Source: Arcanobacterium sp. S3PF19
GTDB lineage: Bacteria; Actinomycetota; Actinomycetes; Actinomycetales; Actinomycetaceae
Assembly: GCF_000758825.1 (NCBI RefSeq)
Contig: NZ_JRMX01000014.1
Coordinates: 62,001-126,000 of the forward strand
Direction: 5' to 3'
Length of the DNA stretch: 64,000 nt
Shown here: piece by piece, positions 46,459-54,974 of the stretch
How positions within the stretch are numbered: position 1 is the stretch's first letter
How the letters are laid out: each line of letters begins with the position of its first letter
Program-made: the position numbers and the translations under genes
The notes under the pieces: generated by a model
Seen by the model: the letters and a program-made list of their open reading frames with translations, nothing else
What the model was told of the DNA's origin: nothing
Database searches by the model: none

Positions 46459-46504
46459 AAGAGGGCAGATGAGATGAAAAACACCCCGCAGACATATATT
46501 TCGT

Positions 46505-46533
46505 TTTGTATTCGGGCCTATGGGATATAGAAT
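46505..46533 (+). promoter_or_regulatory. Promoter of tRNA-Ser
   Basis: TTTGTA (46505-46510), a 17-base spacer and TAGAAT (46528-46533) lie about 45 bases before the tRNA. Confidence 0.6.
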
Positions 46534-46577
46534 TAATCTTTGTTGAGACGTGTTTTGTTCTGCGTCCCGACAGATCC

Positions 46578-46662
46578 GGAGGTATCGCCTAGCGGCCTAT
46601 GGCGCACGCTTGGAAAGCGTGTTGGGTGCAAGCCCTCGGGGGTTCGAATCCCCCTACCTCCG
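46578..46662 (+). tRNA. tRNA-Ser (anticodon GGA)
   Basis: An 85-base serine tRNA with a long variable arm. Acceptor GGAGGTA pairs with TACCTCC; the anticodon stem-loop CACGC-TTGGAAA-GCGTG gives GGA; the T arm GGGGG-TTCGAAT-CCCCC is perfect. No CCA is encoded. A rho-independent terminator follows at 46669-46689. The 3' end points into the WYL/AAA accessory pocket. Confidence 0.96.
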
Positions 46663-46668
46663 CAACTG

Positions 46669-46689
46669 CCCGCGCCCGGCGCGGGTTTT
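46669..46689 (+). terminator. Terminator after tRNA-Ser
   Basis: A seven-base-pair GC stem (CCCGCGC/GCGCGGG) with a three-base loop is followed by TTTT. It ends the tRNA transcript. Confidence 0.88.
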
Positions 46690-46725
46690 CCCTTATTTTA
46701 GGCACTTTTACCTGTGGGGACGGTC

Positions 46726-47880
46726 TTACCCGCGGGGAGGGCCGGCCTTTCGGGCAACTTTCGAATTTTCGCCGGATATTTTTGCGTATCTGCGGGCGGC
46801 AGTGTCGATAACGGTTTTAACTTTCCGCACAAGTTCCGGAGGTCTGCGAACCGCCATTGAGTCCGAGTACTGCAAAATCCACCAGGTCATAGCAGTCAGT
46901 TCCGCACGCACCCGCACCAGATAGATGTCTTTTTCTTTCTTCGGTATGCGCACGGCCCGGGCATTGGGAAAGGTGCTGAAGACGCTGTCCAGATGCCCTT
47001 CCGTAATGAACTCGACATCCTTTGCCTCACCGCTGTGCATATAGGGCCGTTCCAAAGAGTATTTCATAAAGTCGAAGCCGCTGCCGCTTCCGGAAATTTC
47101 ATCTTCGGGAACTTCGCCGATACGGATATTTGAAATGCGTTCGACAACCAGACTCAGTATGTTCTTTTCCGTGGCCCGGGGTTTGCTGTTTGTCAGAAAA
47201 TAGTAAATTCCTTTTTTAAAAATAAGCCCATGCGGATACATATTCGTGTAGGACTGCACGTTATCCCAGTCGTAACCGCCTCTGACGTTGAAGTGGCTGT
47301 AATCAAAACTAACGGTTTTATGCTCCGCAATAGCCTGCTCCAGAATTTCCACGGTTCGGCGCACACCGGGAAGCAGACGGTCCTCTATGTGATTCACATA
47401 GCCCCGGGAAAATCTTTTCGGATCCGTATTTGCCATTAACGCCAGATTGGCGCGAACTTCTTCCAGATCCTCGGGGTTCACCCGGGTTGCCGACAGTGCA
47501 TCTGCCAGGAAACGCATATCCCCGGCAGTGAGAGGCATTTGCGCAAACCATTTGGTATCTTTCACCCCTTCGGGACGCAATTCCTTTTCCAGATCTCCAA
47601 ATTGTCTGACAGTCACCCCAAAAGGAAGGGAATTTCCCAGACTGCGTAAAATACGCAGATGCGCCAGAGCGGTTTTTTCGGTCAGTTTCCGCGGCTTCAG
47701 CCAGTCTATCCCGTATCTCCAAGGTTCGCGGAACGCAGATCCGACATCTTTCGCGCTTACCCCGCAATCGGTGCCGGTATTTTCCAGCAGGTAGCGAAAG
47801 ATAAGGAAACCTATACCGCGTCGGGGTCCGGCCGTGTCCCGGAGAGTACGGCGGCCGGAAGTTGTTTTATTTTCACTCAT
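46726..47880 (-). CDS. WYL-domain transcriptional regulator
   Basis: A 384-residue regulator. The N-terminal part (about 35-85) is a probable winged helix containing SAKDVGSAFREPWRY and LTEKTALAHLRILRSLG. The central WYL domain (about 172-275) has VSFDYSHFN, the YPHGLIFKKGIYYFLTNS segment in which the usual Trp-Tyr-Leu is Tyr-Tyr-Phe, and a final WCX-like region (about 290-375). WYL proteins often regulate defence islands and DNA-damage genes after sensing a nucleic-acid ligand. It is divergent from the AAA+ gene at 47974, and a palindrome lies between them. The ATG at 47880 has GAAGAGAAA upstream. Confidence 0.8.
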   Translation of the reverse strand: MSENKTTSGRRTLRDTAGPRRGIGFLIFRYLLENTGTDCGVSAKDVGSAFREPWRYGIDWLKPRKLTEKTALAHLRILRSLGNSLPFGVTVRQFGDLEKELRPEGVKDTKWFAQMPLTAGDMRFLADALSATRVNPEDLEEVRANLALMANTDPKRFSRGYVNHIEDRLLPGVRRTVEILEQAIAEHKTVSFDYSHFNVRGGYDWDNVQSYTNMYPHGLIFKKGIYYFLTNSKPRATEKNILSLVVERISNIRIGEVPEDEISGSGSGFDFMKYSLERPYMHSGEAKDVEFITEGHLDSVFSTFPNARAVRIPKKEKDIYLVRVRAELTAMTWWILQYSDSMAVRRPPELVRKVKTVIDTAARRYAKISGENSKVARKAGPPRG

Positions 47881-47897
47881 GATATTTCTCTTCGCCG

Positions 47898-47915
47898 ACA
47901 GTAGTTTTCTACTGT
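47898..47915. promoter_or_regulatory. Palindromic operator between WYL and AAA+ genes
   Basis: ACAGTAG-TTTT-CTACTGT is a perfect inverted repeat with seven-base arms in the 93-base divergent region. It overlaps a weak -35 (TACTGT, 47910-47915) that is 17 bases before TACAAT (47933-47938) for the plus-strand gene, and lies within the opposite leader, where a TAAAAT -10 at 47924-47919 may serve the WYL gene. Binding of the WYL protein here would control both directions; this is inferred. Confidence 0.7.
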
Positions 47916-47973
47916 ATTATTTTAGGCTTTTTTACAATTTAATTTGTTTTCAGACAAACCAAAAGGGAGAACG

Positions 47974-50859
47974 ATGAGATACTTCAAAATCTGCTGCGCC
48001 GGCCTGTCACTGCGGGACGAGTCTCCATGGAAGCCTGTCGGATCAGATTGGCCTGTAATGCTGAGTGTTTCGGAATATCCCGCCCGGTTCATTTTAAACG
48101 GCGAGATGAAAAGCGGGGGTATTCTCGGCGCTTTTGTCAGGGATCATCGGCTTACACCCGCGGATATAGAGAATTACGTCCGGGAATTCATGCGGGAAAG
48201 AATGGGGGAAAAGTTCGTTGAAGACATTCCGCAGAACTGCCCCCTCAGTGTGGAGGAAGTTTCGGCGGAAAATCTCCTTCGCCATATATACGTGCGCAGA
48301 GATGCGCACCGGGCAAACCTTTCGGAGATGTACAACCTGTTTTTTCCGGCTGTGGGAAAAAACACCCTGCTTTTTTGTGATTTGGCAACTGAGAATCCGC
48401 GGGATTGGGACGTTTTGGGCAAAGAAGCAGAGAAAACTCCCTACAGCCTGGATTTGGGTGGGGAAATATCACGCATAAAAGCGTCGCAAAACAGACAGGG
48501 AACAGAAAGCGGCTTTCCCGACACCACCGAAAAAGGCGAAAACTGGCAGGCGGCGTTTGAATATGCCATTGAAGTCGAATCCATCGCCGAGGCGAACTCC
48601 GCCGGGGATCTGCTTTTGGAAGCACTGAACCGGGCGGGACGCCTCGGCAACCGCAATGTTTTTACTTTGGATCTTTACGGACAGCCGGAAGACTTTACCG
48701 AATACGAAAAAATCTCTGATGAAATTAACGCAAACCTGTTTCGCAGCCTTGAAAAATCAACTCTGGTAATTGACTATTCGCGGCAGAAAGAAGGCACCGA
48801 CAGCGAGCTGCGCGCCGCGGCGGTGCTGCGGAAAATTCTTGACTGTGCCAATAAATATCCGCGCCGGATACAGCTGATTTTCCTTATCGGAGCCGCAGAA
48901 CGCAATATCGCCGCACGTTTGGAGCATACCCTGAACGTGCCGTTGGTTACTTTGCGCCGCAACCCGGCACAAAAGTTTGCCGTAACCGAACTCCGCCGGG
49001 CACGGGCGCAGACGGCACATCGTTTACGCAGATGCGGCTTCGTTATGGATAAGCGCGCCATGCGGAGTTTGGACGCGGTGATTGAAGCGGCTGCGGCGGA
49101 CAAATCTTCCCGGAAAGACCCGCAGACTCTTGCCAACCGGTGGATCACAAAACACAATCTGGAAACGGACTTTGCCGAATACAGGGCAGTGGTCGGCGAA
49201 CCCGGCGGCATGAGGGACAAAACCGACGCGATGGAAGAACTGAATAAGCTCATTGGGCTGGAAGAAGTAAAAAAGGAAATTCGGATGGTGCTGGATTCGT
49301 TTCGGATAGGACAAATCGCCCGCCGGGCGGGACTTGCGGATTCCGACATAGCATTGCACTCTGTATTTGCAGGTTCTCCGGGGACGGGGAAAACGGAGGT
49401 GGCGCAGCTGTACGGCCGGATCCTGAAGGAAATGGGCGTACTGAGTGAGGGCCGCGTATTCCGTGTGTCGGGGACACATCTGGGTACCGGCACTCCGGGA
49501 GAAACCAACAGAATCGACAGGCTCTTCGCCCACGCCAAAGGCTCGGTTATCTTTATTGACGAAGCCTACACGCTGTCCGGCCGCAGCGATACGGTTGCCG
49601 AACTAATCGCGCAGATGGAAAATCACCGACGGGACACGGTAGTTATTTTTGCCGGCTATCAAAAGGCGATGGAACAGCTCCTGAACACCAACCCGGGATT
49701 CCGCTCACGTATCGGCTCGATTATTAAATTCCCGGATTACACACCCGAAGAACTCGGTAAAATTTTCGATTTTATGCTGGAAAAGCAGGGCCTGAAAATA
49801 ACTCAGTGCGCGCGCAGAGCTGTCCGTGACCGGCTGGCGGCAGCGGGTATGAAACCGGAGCAGGGCAACGCCCGTTTTGTGCGTAACCTGGTGGCAGACA
49901 TTCAGCGAAACCAGCGGGTGCGCCTGGCACAGGGGGAAAATGACAGTGCGCTGACGAAAACACAGCTCACAACCTTAATAAAGAAGGATGTGCCGCACTG
50001 CGAATCGGACACTCTGCCGTCGGGGACGCTACGTCTGTCGCGCTTAATCGGATTGAAATCGGTAAAGAACGAAGTGATGAGACAGCTGTATTTTGCGCAA
50101 AACCGGAAAATGCGGCATGATGCGGGGCTAAGCACCCATTTTGTGCCGATGCACATGGTCTTTGCCGGCAATCCGGGTACCGGCAAAACCGAGGTGGCGC
50201 GCCTGGTGGGGCAAATCGCGCGCGAGCGCGAACTTTTGGCAATCGGAAATTTTTTCGAGGTATCGCGCCGGGATCTGATCGGAAATCCGATGGTTTCCAC
50301 TGCCGCTTTGGTGGAGTCCGTGTTTCAAAAGGCCCGCGGATCGGTGCTGTTTATTGACGAAGCCTACACTCTCAACGATGACGGCGAAGGCCGCGTCGCC
50401 ATTGACGCGATGGTGAAACACATGGAAGACATGCGTGAGGAAATAATCGTTATTATGGCAGGTTACACCGCGGAAATGAAACTGATGCTGCAGGCCAACC
50501 CAGGTTTTGCATCACGGGTACGGACGACTGTAGATTTTCCGGATTATTCCCGCTTCGAGCTGTTTGAGATCCTGATGAGCCACGCCAAGGCAAAGAAATA
50601 CCGCTTCACCGACGCGGCACGGCGTAAAGCACGGGAACTGTTGGAAAAAGCGGAAATCGGGCCGAACTCGGGTAACGGCCGTTTAGCACGGCAAATGCTG
50701 GAAGAGTGCATCCTGGAACAGGCCGTACGCCTGCAAAAACGCGCCGCACACGGTTTAAAACCAACAGTTCGCGAGCTGGAAACCCTGCGTCCGGCCGACG
50801 TTGTCCTGAACACCGGACATTTGGGGTTACCGCCCCGGATTGGCTTTCGGGTAGATTAA
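47974..50859 (+). CDS. Triple-module AAA+ ATPase, CbxX/CfqX type
   Basis: A 961-residue protein. Residues 1-200 are an unrecognised N-terminal domain; about 205-400 looks like a degenerate AAA module (VFTLDL at 229, LVIDYS at 264, LIFLIG at 301) without Walker A. Two complete CbxX/CfqX-type AAA+ modules follow: Walker A GSPGTGKTE at 467 with VIFIDE ending at 530 and arginine-finger NPGFRSR at 573; and GNPGTGKTE at 732 with VLFIDE at 791 and NPGFASR at 842. Such proteins remodel partners using ATP. The ATG at 47974 follows AAAGGGAGA. It precedes the unknown 290-residue protein by 57 bases. No type VII secretion genes are nearby. Confidence 0.85.
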   Translation: MRYFKICCAGLSLRDESPWKPVGSDWPVMLSVSEYPARFILNGEMKSGGILGAFVRDHRLTPADIENYVREFMRERMGEKFVEDIPQNCPLSVEEVSAENLLRHIYVRRDAHRANLSEMYNLFFPAVGKNTLLFCDLATENPRDWDVLGKEAEKTPYSLDLGGEISRIKASQNRQGTESGFPDTTEKGENWQAAFEYAIEVESIAEANSAGDLLLEALNRAGRLGNRNVFTLDLYGQPEDFTEYEKISDEINANLFRSLEKSTLVIDYSRQKEGTDSELRAAAVLRKILDCANKYPRRIQLIFLIGAAERNIAARLEHTLNVPLVTLRRNPAQKFAVTELRRARAQTAHRLRRCGFVMDKRAMRSLDAVIEAAAADKSSRKDPQTLANRWITKHNLETDFAEYRAVVGEPGGMRDKTDAMEELNKLIGLEEVKKEIRMVLDSFRIGQIARRAGLADSDIALHSVFAGSPGTGKTEVAQLYGRILKEMGVLSEGRVFRVSGTHLGTGTPGETNRIDRLFAHAKGSVIFIDEAYTLSGRSDTVAELIAQMENHRRDTVVIFAGYQKAMEQLLNTNPGFRSRIGSIIKFPDYTPEELGKIFDFMLEKQGLKITQCARRAVRDRLAAAGMKPEQGNARFVRNLVADIQRNQRVRLAQGENDSALTKTQLTTLIKKDVPHCESDTLPSGTLRLSRLIGLKSVKNEVMRQLYFAQNRKMRHDAGLSTHFVPMHMVFAGNPGTGKTEVARLVGQIARERELLAIGNFFEVSRRDLIGNPMVSTAALVESVFQKARGSVLFIDEAYTLNDDGEGRVAIDAMVKHMEDMREEIIVIMAGYTAEMKLMLQANPGFASRVRTTVDFPDYSRFELFEILMSHAKAKKYRFTDAARRKARELLEKAEIGPNSGNGRLARQMLEECILEQAVRLQKRAAHGLKPTVRELETLRPADVVLNTGHLGLPPRIGFRVD

Positions 50860-50916
50860 ACGAAACGAAACCAAACACGCATCGTCCGCAACAACCGCAA
50901 AAGGAGAAACAGAACC

Positions 50917-51789
50917 ATGGGAGACATAAATTCAACAAATGCCGTTTTGGAAGCTGTCTTTGACACTTTTCGCAGAGAAAAGACCTCCGGGGGAGAAGAA
51001 GGATATACGCCCCGGATTAACGGCAATAATCCGGTGCTGAACCTGATGCACTATTTTCTGGTGTATAAGCATATGGAACTTATCGATAAAAATAATGACA
51101 GAAGACGGCTGAAATACGACGGCGACTCGCGGGCATTTCGGCTGCGCGAATACGGCGACAGAGAAGTGTGGCGCGAGCCGGGAAAATCCGGGAAAGACAA
51201 AGACCGTCTTTTGCACGCGGATGTCACGGTAAGTTTTTGGACACCGTTCAAAGAACTGGCCAATAGGGAATATGCCAATTCCGTCAGAGTAAAATCCGGA
51301 GAAGAACTCGGGTTTATAATCAGTGTTTTGGAGCCCGGTCCCGATTCGCTGCCGAGTGACGGAAAAGAATATAAAACAGAAAATGACCGCAAAGCCGCAG
51401 CCGTAAGAAAAGTGGCGCAGTTCGAAGAGGTGCGCCAACTTGCCGAACTGTATCTTACACGCGGGAATCTGTGGATTTTGCCAAAAAGAAAGATGAATAA
51501 TAAGCGTTATCAACTTTGCTCCGACATAGTCGGCCGAACACTGAAAGAGTGTTTTCCGGGCGGCAGGCTGAACTGTTTTTTCACCGATATTACCCCGGAA
51601 AAATGGATGGAAGGCGAAAATCTTGCATCGTGCTTCAAAGGAGGAATCATCCGGCGCGATAATCTCGGTATCCTGCAGCCGGGTAACGATAACCTGTTTG
51701 GGGAAAGCGGGGAGATTCGCGATTATTTGCGTAAAGTATGCGAACTTATCAAAATCCGCAACGGGGATTTTAAGAAATATGCCCGGTAA
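50917..51789 (+). CDS. Hypothetical 290-residue protein of the AAA+ unit
   Basis: An unrecognised soluble protein with no signal peptide or membrane helix. It starts with a helical part (VLEAVFDTFRREK, then NPVLNLMHYFLVYKHMELI), followed by a charged segment, a strand-rich part with LLHADVTVSFWTPF, a helix pair VRKVAQFEEVRQLAELYL, then RGNLWILPKRKMNNKRYQL and a C-terminal region LEYLRKVCELIK-like in composition. A nucleic-acid or protein-binding surface is conceivable from the many Lys/Arg residues, but no catalytic motif is visible. The ATG at 50917 has AAAAGGAGAAA. It is the second gene after the AAA+ ATPase, so it may be its substrate or effector. Confidence 0.72.
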   Translation: MGDINSTNAVLEAVFDTFRREKTSGGEEGYTPRINGNNPVLNLMHYFLVYKHMELIDKNNDRRRLKYDGDSRAFRLREYGDREVWREPGKSGKDKDRLLHADVTVSFWTPFKELANREYANSVRVKSGEELGFIISVLEPGPDSLPSDGKEYKTENDRKAAAVRKVAQFEEVRQLAELYLTRGNLWILPKRKMNNKRYQLCSDIVGRTLKECFPGGRLNCFFTDITPEKWMEGENLASCFKGGIIRRDNLGILQPGNDNLFGESGEIRDYLRKVCELIKIRNGDFKKYAR

Positions 51790-51858
51790 AACCGTCCGTG
51801 CTCTCTGCCAAACCTTCCGGCTGCCGCAGCCGCACGGAAAGCGGAGGACATCGACCGG

Positions 51859-51931
51859 AGCCGCCTGTGGGAATCGAACCCACGACCTTCTCATTACGAG
51901 TGAGACGCTCTGCCGACTGAGCTAAGGCGGC
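51859..51931 (-). tRNA. tRNA-Thr (anticodon CGT)
   Basis: Minus-strand tRNA with acceptor GCCGCCT pairing with AGGCGGC, D arm GCTC-AGTCGGCA-GAGC, anticodon stem-loop TCTCA-CTCGTAA-TGAGA (anticodon CGT), and T arm GTGGG-TTCGATT-CCCAC. Its 3' end points into the WYL/AAA pocket. No CCA is encoded. Confidence 0.96.
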
Positions 51932-52121
51932 ACGTGCAGAAGATTTTGTGCCAAACGCGGCGCAAATAAAATCTGCGACTATTCAATGTAACCGGTATTG
52001 ACGTGATTTTTCAAATAAATTCATGGCGAAAGATGTCACAAAGTTTCCCTGCCTGTTTTTTGTCCGATTTTGCGCCGGGGCGCAGCGGGCCCGCGGCACG
52101 CATTGCCTGCCCGAAACACCG

Positions 52122-53657
52122 CTATTTTGCCGGGCAGATCAGATTTTTCGGCACGGTTCCCTCCAACAGATATTTATCGATCGGCTTGCGCACGCATTCC
52201 GTGGAACGTCCGTATGCGGTATGCCCCTGCCCTTCCCAGGTGATAAGAACGGAATTTGACAGATCGGCGGCAAACTCTTTTGCCCACTGATACGGCGTGG
52301 CCGGATCGCCTGTTGTGCCCACCACCACAACCGGAGCGGACAGCGAAACGTGATATTTTTCCTGCCGCTGTTTCGCACGGTAAGGCCAATTTGCGCAGAT
52401 TTCCTCATCATAACCCTGAATCTCCCCAAACACCGGGGAGATCTTCGCCAGCTGCGCCGATTTTTCTTTCCAGTCGCGGGCATCCCCGCCCGCCGGAGTA
52501 TCGGCACAGGTGATTGCCCAATTGGCCTCCATGGAATTATTTTTAAATCCGTCTGCCCCGCGTCCCGTGTATGCGTCAAACAAAAACATCATCGCGTCGG
52601 CTCCCTTATTTTTCAGCACGGAATCAAAAGCCTGGCTCAGCAGCGGCCACAGTTTATTGTCGTACAGAGCGGTAATGATCCCATACATCAACGCGGACTG
52701 CGTGGCAGGGCGGTTTGGGTCGGAAGTGGGAATCGGAGTGCGCAGGGCGGATTTGAGGATATATTTTATTTTTTGGCGCGCCTGCTCCACGCTTCCCTTG
52801 AACGGACACAGTTTCGGCGCACTCAGACAGTCTTTTAGATATGCGTCCAGAGAATTCTCGAAACCTTTCAGCTGCGCGGAATTTTTTTCAAACTCCGTTG
52901 CCGAAGGGGAAACGGCACCGTCCAAAACCATTCTTCCCACATTTTCGGGGAAAAGACGGGCATACGTTCCTCCCAGGGACGTGCCGTAGGAGTAACCCAC
53001 GTAATAAAGACGCGGATCCCCGGCCGTATGTCGGATCACATCCATGTCGCGGGCAGCGTTTTCCGTTCCCACAAAACCGAGCAGGGCACCGGATTTTTCT
53101 TTGCACCCTGCCGCAATCTTTTTCACATCGGCTGTTTTCTGCGCTTCCCCGGCCTCATCCTGCGGATAGGAAGCCTCCAGAATTTTTCCCAAATCCCGGT
53201 CCGAAAGGCAGTCCACCGGGGAAGACTGCCCCACACCGCGCGGATCAAAACCGAGCACATCAAAAGAATGCAAAATACTGTCGGAGAAGTATTCTTTTGC
53301 CCCGGCAGCCATTTCCTGCCCGCTGCCGCCCGGGCCCCCGGGATTGACAAGCAGCGAGCCGATGGCTTTCCCGGCCGCCAAACGCTTTTTCACGGCAATT
53401 TTAATCGTCTGACCTGCGGGATTACGGTAATCGAGAGGAACCGTCACTTTCGCGCATTTCAGGTTTTCGCCGCAGTCTTTCCAACGTATGCTCTGCGTAT
53501 AAAACTTTTCCAGTCCCGCGGGAATCTTCGGCATAGGCGCACTTACGGAATGCGGACGGATACCGTCTGCCGCACCAAAGCGCGCACACCCGGCTGCCGA
53601 CATCCCCACTGCCGTCAGCAGAAGAAGGAGTATTCCCGCATTTCTCTTTCCGGACAC
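52122..53657 (-). CDS. Secreted alpha/beta-hydrolase peptidase (tripeptidyl-aminopeptidase type)
   Basis: A 511-residue lipoprotein with signal NAGILLLLLTAVGMSAAGC (lipidated cysteine near residue 24). The alpha/beta-hydrolase domain has oxyanion motif NPGGPGGSG, the nucleophile in YVGYSYGTSLGG and DPATPY with the aspartate, and the C-terminal TAP-like segment ends with LITWEGQGHTAYG carrying the histidine. It would release tripeptides or short peptides from the N-termini of extracellular proteins, feeding uptake. The start has GAGGAATAAT-like leader. It stands alone between tRNA-Thr and holB. Confidence 0.88.
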   Translation of the reverse strand: MSGKRNAGILLLLLTAVGMSAAGCARFGAADGIRPHSVSAPMPKIPAGLEKFYTQSIRWKDCGENLKCAKVTVPLDYRNPAGQTIKIAVKKRLAAGKAIGSLLVNPGGPGGSGQEMAAGAKEYFSDSILHSFDVLGFDPRGVGQSSPVDCLSDRDLGKILEASYPQDEAGEAQKTADVKKIAAGCKEKSGALLGFVGTENAARDMDVIRHTAGDPRLYYVGYSYGTSLGGTYARLFPENVGRMVLDGAVSPSATEFEKNSAQLKGFENSLDAYLKDCLSAPKLCPFKGSVEQARQKIKYILKSALRTPIPTSDPNRPATQSALMYGIITALYDNKLWPLLSQAFDSVLKNKGADAMMFLFDAYTGRGADGFKNNSMEANWAITCADTPAGGDARDWKEKSAQLAKISPVFGEIQGYDEEICANWPYRAKQRQEKYHVSLSAPVVVVGTTGDPATPYQWAKEFAADLSNSVLITWEGQGHTAYGRSTECVRKPIDKYLLEGTVPKNLICPAK

Positions 53658-53714
53658 GATATTATTCCTCCGTTCGCTCTTTTTCCGTACCCTGCGCGGC
53701 CGCGCCCAAAACCG

Positions 53715-54929
53715 TCAAAACAGATTTACATCTGCCGTCACCGCGCCCAGTGCCGCCGCAAACACCGTCGCAGGCGCACCGTTTTGCGCAAGACGTGCCC
53801 GCGCCTGCTCCAGTTCGTCCAAAATTTTAATCGCCGCGCCTATCTGCGTATTCTCCGCACGCCGGCGGATGCTCTGCTCAAAATCGGGATTAATAAGCTG
53901 CACGGAAGAACCAAGCCGGCATACCAAAACATCGCGGAAGTATGATTCCAGATAGATGAGTTCGCGGTCATAAAGATCGCGCTTTGCCCGCGTCTCCCGT
54001 CTTTTTACGAGAGCGGAATCAACATTAATCTGATTTCGCAGCGCAGCCGGAATCTTTCCCGCCGCGTCCAAACCGAGAGCTTCCATTTTCTTTGTTTTTT
54101 CCGCAGAAACTTTCTCGGCAAGGGAAGTTTTCGTTTTCCCCTTTTTCCCGTACATCATATAGTCGGTATTGGTCAGTGCCTCCGCGGCAATAACGGCATC
54201 CCCGATCCCCCTGACCGAGACCAGTATTTCCAGCGTTCTTTTTCGTATGCCCGAGGCCTGCGCATCGGTGGCGAGCGCGCGCGCCACCCCGATATGCGAC
54301 TGTGCCGCCTGTGCGCAGACGGCAGCGGTTTGCGGATCCGTGCCGTCGCGTTCCGTAAGCAGTTTGGCCACTTCCCCAACGGAAGGCGTAACCAGATTTA
54401 TGTTTCGGCAGCGGGAACGGATAGTGGGAAGCACATCGGCAACGGCAGCCGTGCAGAGAATCCAGACCGTGCGCGGACCGGGTTCTTCGATCGCTTTCAG
54501 CAGCACGTTTGTGGTACGCCGCAGCATCCTGTCCGCATCCTCAATAATAAACACACGCCAGTTTCCGCAGGCGGGTGCCAAATATGACTGTGCCACAAAT
54601 TCCCGGACCTCAGTGGCGCAAATCGTAACGAGATCGGTGCTGACGATTTTCACATCCGGATGGCTTCCCGCAAAAACCGCCTTACATTCCCTGCACTGTC
54701 CGCAGCCGGGTATTTCCGCACTGCACTGCAAAGCAGCGGCGAACGCGCGGGCAGCGAGCGAACGCCCGGATCCCGGAGGTCCGGTAAACAGCCAGGCGTG
54801 CGTCATTGCGGACGTGTTTCCCGTGTCGTTGCGGATTATTCTTCCGGCTGCCTGTGCGGCACGGCGGATTTCGTCCACTGCCGCCTTTTGCCCTACGAGG
54901 TCACCGAAGACGGAACTGTCTGCCACCAT
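53715..54929 (-). CDS. holB: DNA polymerase III delta' subunit
   Basis: A 404-residue clamp-loader stator. It starts FGDLVGQKAAVDEIRRAA and has AWLFTGPPGSGRSLAARAF, in which the Walker A lysine is Arg, as expected of a subunit that does not hydrolyse ATP, then a zinc-binding set (CSAEIPGCGQCREC) and RTVWILCTAAVADVLPTIRSRC with the SRC arginine finger motif. With tau and delta it loads the sliding clamp. It is next to tmk and topA, a standard actinobacterial order. Confidence 0.92.
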   Translation of the reverse strand: MVADSSVFGDLVGQKAAVDEIRRAAQAAGRIIRNDTGNTSAMTHAWLFTGPPGSGRSLAARAFAAALQCSAEIPGCGQCRECKAVFAGSHPDVKIVSTDLVTICATEVREFVAQSYLAPACGNWRVFIIEDADRMLRRTTNVLLKAIEEPGPRTVWILCTAAVADVLPTIRSRCRNINLVTPSVGEVAKLLTERDGTDPQTAAVCAQAAQSHIGVARALATDAQASGIRKRTLEILVSVRGIGDAVIAAEALTNTDYMMYGKKGKTKTSLAEKVSAEKTKKMEALGLDAAGKIPAALRNQINVDSALVKRRETRAKRDLYDRELIYLESYFRDVLVCRLGSSVQLINPDFEQSIRRRAENTQIGAAIKILDELEQARARLAQNGAPATVFAAALGAVTADVNLF

Positions 54930-54974
54930 TTTTCACCTCCCCGGCCAAACACGGATCCGATCCGCATTTGCCCC

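Noticed and set aside
46726-51789. EccA/type VII secretion assignment for the AAA+ protein.
   Set aside because: CbxX/CfqX modules resemble EccA, but no EsxA/B-like, EccB-E or mycosin genes are near and the architecture has two intact motors.
53715-54929. Missing Walker A lysine in delta' as an inactivating mutation.
   Set aside because: The delta' subunit does not hydrolyse ATP, so an altered P-loop is expected.
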